NCBI GenBank assembly: GCA_964621845.1
Contig: CAZUOL010000062.1
Location: 1 to 7,000, forward strand
Length of the DNA: 7,000 nucleotides
Direction of reading: 5' to 3'
Origin: CAYRKQ01 sp964621845
Lineage (GTDB): Bacteria; Patescibacteriota; Saccharimonadia; Saccharimonadales; UBA7683
The translations under genes were made by a program, and so were the position numbers. Below the pieces are notes generated by a model that saw only the letters and a list, made by a program, of their open reading frames with translations, had not been told where the DNA came from and searched no databases. Position 1 is the first letter of the stretch. Each line of letters opens with the position of its first letter. This document shows positions 4,971 through 7,000 of the stretch, piece by piece.

Positions 4971-5881
4971 TCACGGTTTTAGCAGGTGCAAATGGTTTTG
5001 CGCGTACCACAAAGCTCAGGGAGCTGAAGCAAACATTTGCCCGAGAGTTTGGACAGGAAAACATTGAACAAATAGATGGCGAAAAGCTCGAGAAGGAACA
5101 GCTGCCGAACTTACTACAGGGGGGTTCACTCTTTTCCGCGAACCGCATGGTGATCATTCGAACACTGAGTGCCAATAAAGAGGTGAGTGAAGCGTTTCTC
5201 GACTATCTTGATAAGACATCAGACGATACCAAAACTATCTTAGTTGAAGGGCCGCTTGATAAACGCACCGCATTTTATAAAACGTTGAAGAAACAAACTG
5301 ATTTCATTGAGTGTGAAGAACCAAAAGAACCTGAGTTAATGAAGTGGGTGAGTGAGTACGCTCAAAATCAACAGGGTGAGATCGGCCATGGTGAGGCTCG
5401 CTTATTGGTTGAATTTGTTGGGCTCGACCAAGAAAGACTAGCGCAAGAGATTGAAAAGTTGGTGGCTTACGAACCTAAAATTACTCGTCAAAATATCGAA
5501 AATTTGGTTGAAAAGCGTCCGCAGAACACAGTTTTTGAACTTTTAGATGCCGTTTTAAGTGGCAACAAAAAACGTGCACAAGAGTTGCTCAAAAACTTAG
5601 AAAGCGCCTTCGAAGATCCTTATCAGATAGCAAATCTGCTGATATGGCAGGTGCAGGTTTTGGCAGTGGTGAAGAGTGCGGCTAATACATCAGATGCCGA
5701 AATTGCGAAGGATACAAAATTGAGCCCGTTTGTGATCTCTAAGACGAAACGCTTAGCAGCCAATATTGATCAAAAAACGTTACGTGAGATAGTCAAAATA
5801 ACTGCCGATATGGATATTGAAATCAAGCTTTCGAAAGCCGAGCCCTGGCGGGTATTAGAGCACGCCATTCTTTCACTCTAG
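4967..5881 (+). CDS. holA: DNA polymerase III, delta subunit
   Basis: HolA is the clamp-loader subunit that binds and opens the beta sliding clamp. The 304-residue length and whole-length pattern fit the family. The N-terminal degenerate AAA+ domain starts MITVLAGANGFART, with no functional P-loop, as expected for delta. Further marks are the GGSLFSANRMVIIR strand (about 52-65), a DKRTAFYKTLKK helix (98-109), an EPKEPELMKWV helix (117-127), the helical lid with a LVEFVGLDQERLAQEIEKL segment (146-164), and the C-terminal collar domain (VFELLDAVLSGNKKRAQELL, 189-208; DPYQIANLLIWQVQ). Low identity between homologues is normal, but this pattern is distinctive. The ATG overlaps the stop of the LssY_C gene, implying co-translation. 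Confidence 0.93.
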   Translation: MITVLAGANGFARTTKLRELKQTFAREFGQENIEQIDGEKLEKEQLPNLLQGGSLFSANRMVIIRTLSANKEVSEAFLDYLDKTSDDTKTILVEGPLDKRTAFYKTLKKQTDFIECEEPKEPELMKWVSEYAQNQQGEIGHGEARLLVEFVGLDQERLAQEIEKLVAYEPKITRQNIENLVEKRPQNTVFELLDAVLSGNKKRAQELLKNLESAFEDPYQIANLLIWQVQVLAVVKSAANTSDAEIAKDTKLSPFVISKTKRLAANIDQKTLREIVKITADMDIEIKLSKAEPWRVLEHAILSL

Positions 5882-5884
5882 GTT

Positions 5885-5893
5885 TGGTATACT
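5885..5893 (+). promoter_or_regulatory. Extended -10 promoter (TGGTATACT) of the first PQ-loop-like gene
   Basis: TGG-TATACT lies right after the holA stop and 8 nt before ATG 5902, two nt longer than in the other predicted leaderless genes. A leader of 0-2 nt is expected. No -35 was seen. Confidence 0.5.
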
Positions 5894-5901
5894 TTTTATA
5901 T

Positions 5902-6504
5902 ATGTATGCCGTACTCGGTATTGTAGGTGGTTTGCTCTCGCTGCTTTCGAATGTGCCCTATATCATCGATACCATCAAAGGGAGAACCAAGCCACATCGG
6001 GTTACATGGGGGATATTTTTTCTACTGAACTGTATATTTATCGCCAACCAATTGGCAGCGGGTGCGACAAACTCTATCTGGCTCGTGGTGGCGTTTGCAG
6101 TCTCTACTGGTATGGTGTTTGCGCTCTCTTTTAAAAAAGGAACGGGCGGCAAAGACGTACTTGATCTTGTAGTTCTAGTAGGAGCGCTATTTGGGGTGGT
6201 GCTGTGGCAGGTGCTGGACTCTCCAGTCGCCTCAATCGTTGCCAATCTTATTGTGGCTGCAATCGCCAGTATCCCCACCTATAAGAAGGCATGGTTGCAT
6301 CCGCAGAGCGAAACGGCTGTTTCATATTCACTGGGCGCATTTGCCGCGATACTCTCAGTAATATCAGTCGGTAAAATAGATGTTGCGCTGCTCCTGTTGC
6401 CGGTATATTCAGTAATTTACCAAGGCAGCATTTACTTCATTCTGATCAGAAAACGCATTTTATCGAACGGAAACAACTCCACTCCACCGGCCGGGAGCAT
6501 ATAA
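5902..6504 (+). CDS. Polytopic membrane protein with PQ-loop-like repeats (copy 1)
   Basis: A 200-residue, very hydrophobic protein with about seven helices (near 3-23, 34-52, 58-76, 87-104, 108-126, 139-155, 161-183). Two similar motifs sit in the two halves: SNVPYIIDTIKGRTKPHRVTW (from 16) and ASIPTYKKAW, then PQSETAVSYSLG (122-145). A helix ending in a Pro, a short basic loop, and a helix starting at Ser/Thr, repeated three helices apart, is the layout of PQ-loop/SWEET-like transporters. The second Gln of the classic PQ is not kept, so the assignment is tentative and the substrate unknown. The C-terminal tail is short and polar. A TTG at 5884 would extend the frame upstream, but it overlaps the promoter; ATG 5902 is preferred. 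It is followed by a diverged paralogue. Confidence 0.75.
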   Translation: MYAVLGIVGGLLSLLSNVPYIIDTIKGRTKPHRVTWGIFFLLNCIFIANQLAAGATNSIWLVVAFAVSTGMVFALSFKKGTGGKDVLDLVVLVGALFGVVLWQVLDSPVASIVANLIVAAIASIPTYKKAWLHPQSETAVSYSLGAFAAILSVISVGKIDVALLLLPVYSVIYQGSIYFILIRKRILSNGNNSTPPAGSI

Positions 6505-6567
6505 TTTTAACGAGCAGGCTAGGATCTGGCGCTGTGCTTATCAGCGACGGGTTGATATAGCAAAATT

Positions 6568-6576
6568 TGATAGAAT
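6568..6576 (+). promoter_or_regulatory. Extended -10 promoter (TGATAGAAT) of the second PQ-loop-like gene
   Basis: TGA-TAGAAT is followed by ggacgt and GTG 6583, exactly the 6-nt leaderless spacing. There is no Shine-Dalgarno and no clear -35. Confidence 0.5.
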
Positions 6577-6582
6577 GGACGT

Positions 6583-7000
6583 GTGATATTTCAAGTGCTC
6601 GGTATTTTGAGCGCCATCGTATTTGTGATTGGCGATATACCCTATATTCGTGACACGCGTGCGGGTAAAACAAAGCCCCAACGAGTAACGTGGGGGATTG
6701 TGCTATTGCTGAATGCGATAGCAGTTGCCAACCAGTACGCGAGTGGTGGACGTAATTCAGTGATCTTGCCATTAACGGCAGTTTTTGTTGTTGGCTGCAT
6801 CTTTTTGCTTTCAATCAAACACGGAGTTGGCGGTCATAGTAAGCTTGATATTGCAGTACTTGTTACGGCTGGTATCGGTATTCTTGCGTGGCTGCTATTT
6901 GATGATCCTCACCTCAGTATTTTGGCGAACTTCATAGTTGCCTTTGCGGCGCTCACGCCAACGTTCATTAAAGCCTGGAAGTATCCTGAAACTGAAACAA
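6583..7000 (+). CDS. Polytopic membrane protein with PQ-loop-like repeats (copy 2, 3' end missing)
   Basis: This frame starts at GTG and runs open past the window end; 139 residues are visible. It aligns without gaps to copy 1 over nearly the whole visible length, sharing DIPYIRDT, KTKPQRVTWGI, LLLN, ANQ, GVGG, ILANFIVA and TPTFIKAW..PETET. By eye somewhat under half the residues are identical, so this is an old duplication rather than a recent copy. The helix layout and the two Pro-containing repeat motifs match copy 1 (DIPYIRDT, residues 18-25; TPTFIKAW, 125-132). The GTG is chosen because it aligns with the N-terminus of copy 1 and lies 6 nt after an extended -10. The 78-nt gap between the copies holds this promoter and one weak hairpin. 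Transport of a small solute is a guess from the fold. Confidence 0.8.
   Translation, partial: MIFQVLGILSAIVFVIGDIPYIRDTRAGKTKPQRVTWGIVLLLNAIAVANQYASGGRNSVILPLTAVFVVGCIFLLSIKHGVGGHSKLDIAVLVTAGIGILAWLLFDDPHLSILANFIVAFAALTPTFIKAWKYPETET

Noticed and set aside
5884..5901. TTG start adding six residues to the first PQ-loop-like protein
   Set aside because: Those codons contain the extended -10 box, and the ATG aligns with the start of the paralogue.
6530..6546. CGCTG/CAGCG hairpin between the two PQ-loop-like genes as a terminator
   Set aside because: The stem is only 5 bp with a 7-nt loop and no T-tract follows.

Overview
The window is a compact, gene-dense bacterial region with moderate base composition. 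TGA is used as an ordinary stop codon at the end of the LssY_C gene. No phage, IS, CRISPR or rRNA/tRNA signal was seen. Very short spacers, small proteins, little or no Shine-Dalgarno signal before most genes, and many uncharacterised proteins beside a few core DNA-maintenance genes suggest a Candidate Phyla Radiation bacterium. My best guess is Saccharibacteria-like. This is inference, as no marker gene is present to prove it.

Layout. 1-366 (+): 3' part of a nucleoside 2-deoxyribosyltransferase-like gene, convergent with a minus-strand block. That block is folP (616-1404, dihydropteroate synthase) followed by a small two-helix membrane protein (376-594). At 1405-1483 a compact divergent promoter region separates folP from a plus-strand run: an unrecognised 265-aa soluble protein (1484-2281), a HAD-IA hydrolase (2304-2870), a 52-aa orphan (3041-3199), the DNA repair glycosylase Fpg/MutM (3237-4109), an LssY_C-domain membrane protein (4131-4970) overlapping holA by ATGA (4967-5881, DNA polymerase III delta), and two tandem paralogous polytopic membrane proteins with PQ-loop-like repeats (5902-6504, and 6583 to beyond the window end).

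The most striking signal is regulatory. Almost every gene has its own extended -10 box (TGn-TANNNT) with no good -35. For folP, the HAD gene, fpg and the second PQ-loop-like gene the start codon begins exactly 6 nt after that box, so transcription should start on the start codon itself (leaderless mRNA). The first PQ-loop-like gene has 8 nt. In front of the LssY_C gene the same spacing lands on an ATG opening a 5-codon mini-ORF whose stop overlaps the gene's GTG. The small membrane protein and the LssY_C gene instead have short leaders with GAGG, and the 265-aa protein has a near-perfect TTGACA/TGCTATAAT promoter with a short A-rich leader. Two translation-initiation modes therefore seem to be interleaved gene by gene.

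Functionally this is a mixed neighbourhood (nucleotide/folate metabolism, DNA repair, replication clamp loading, membrane proteins). Apart from the coupled LssY_C-holA pair, most genes look individually transcribed rather than forming one pathway operon.
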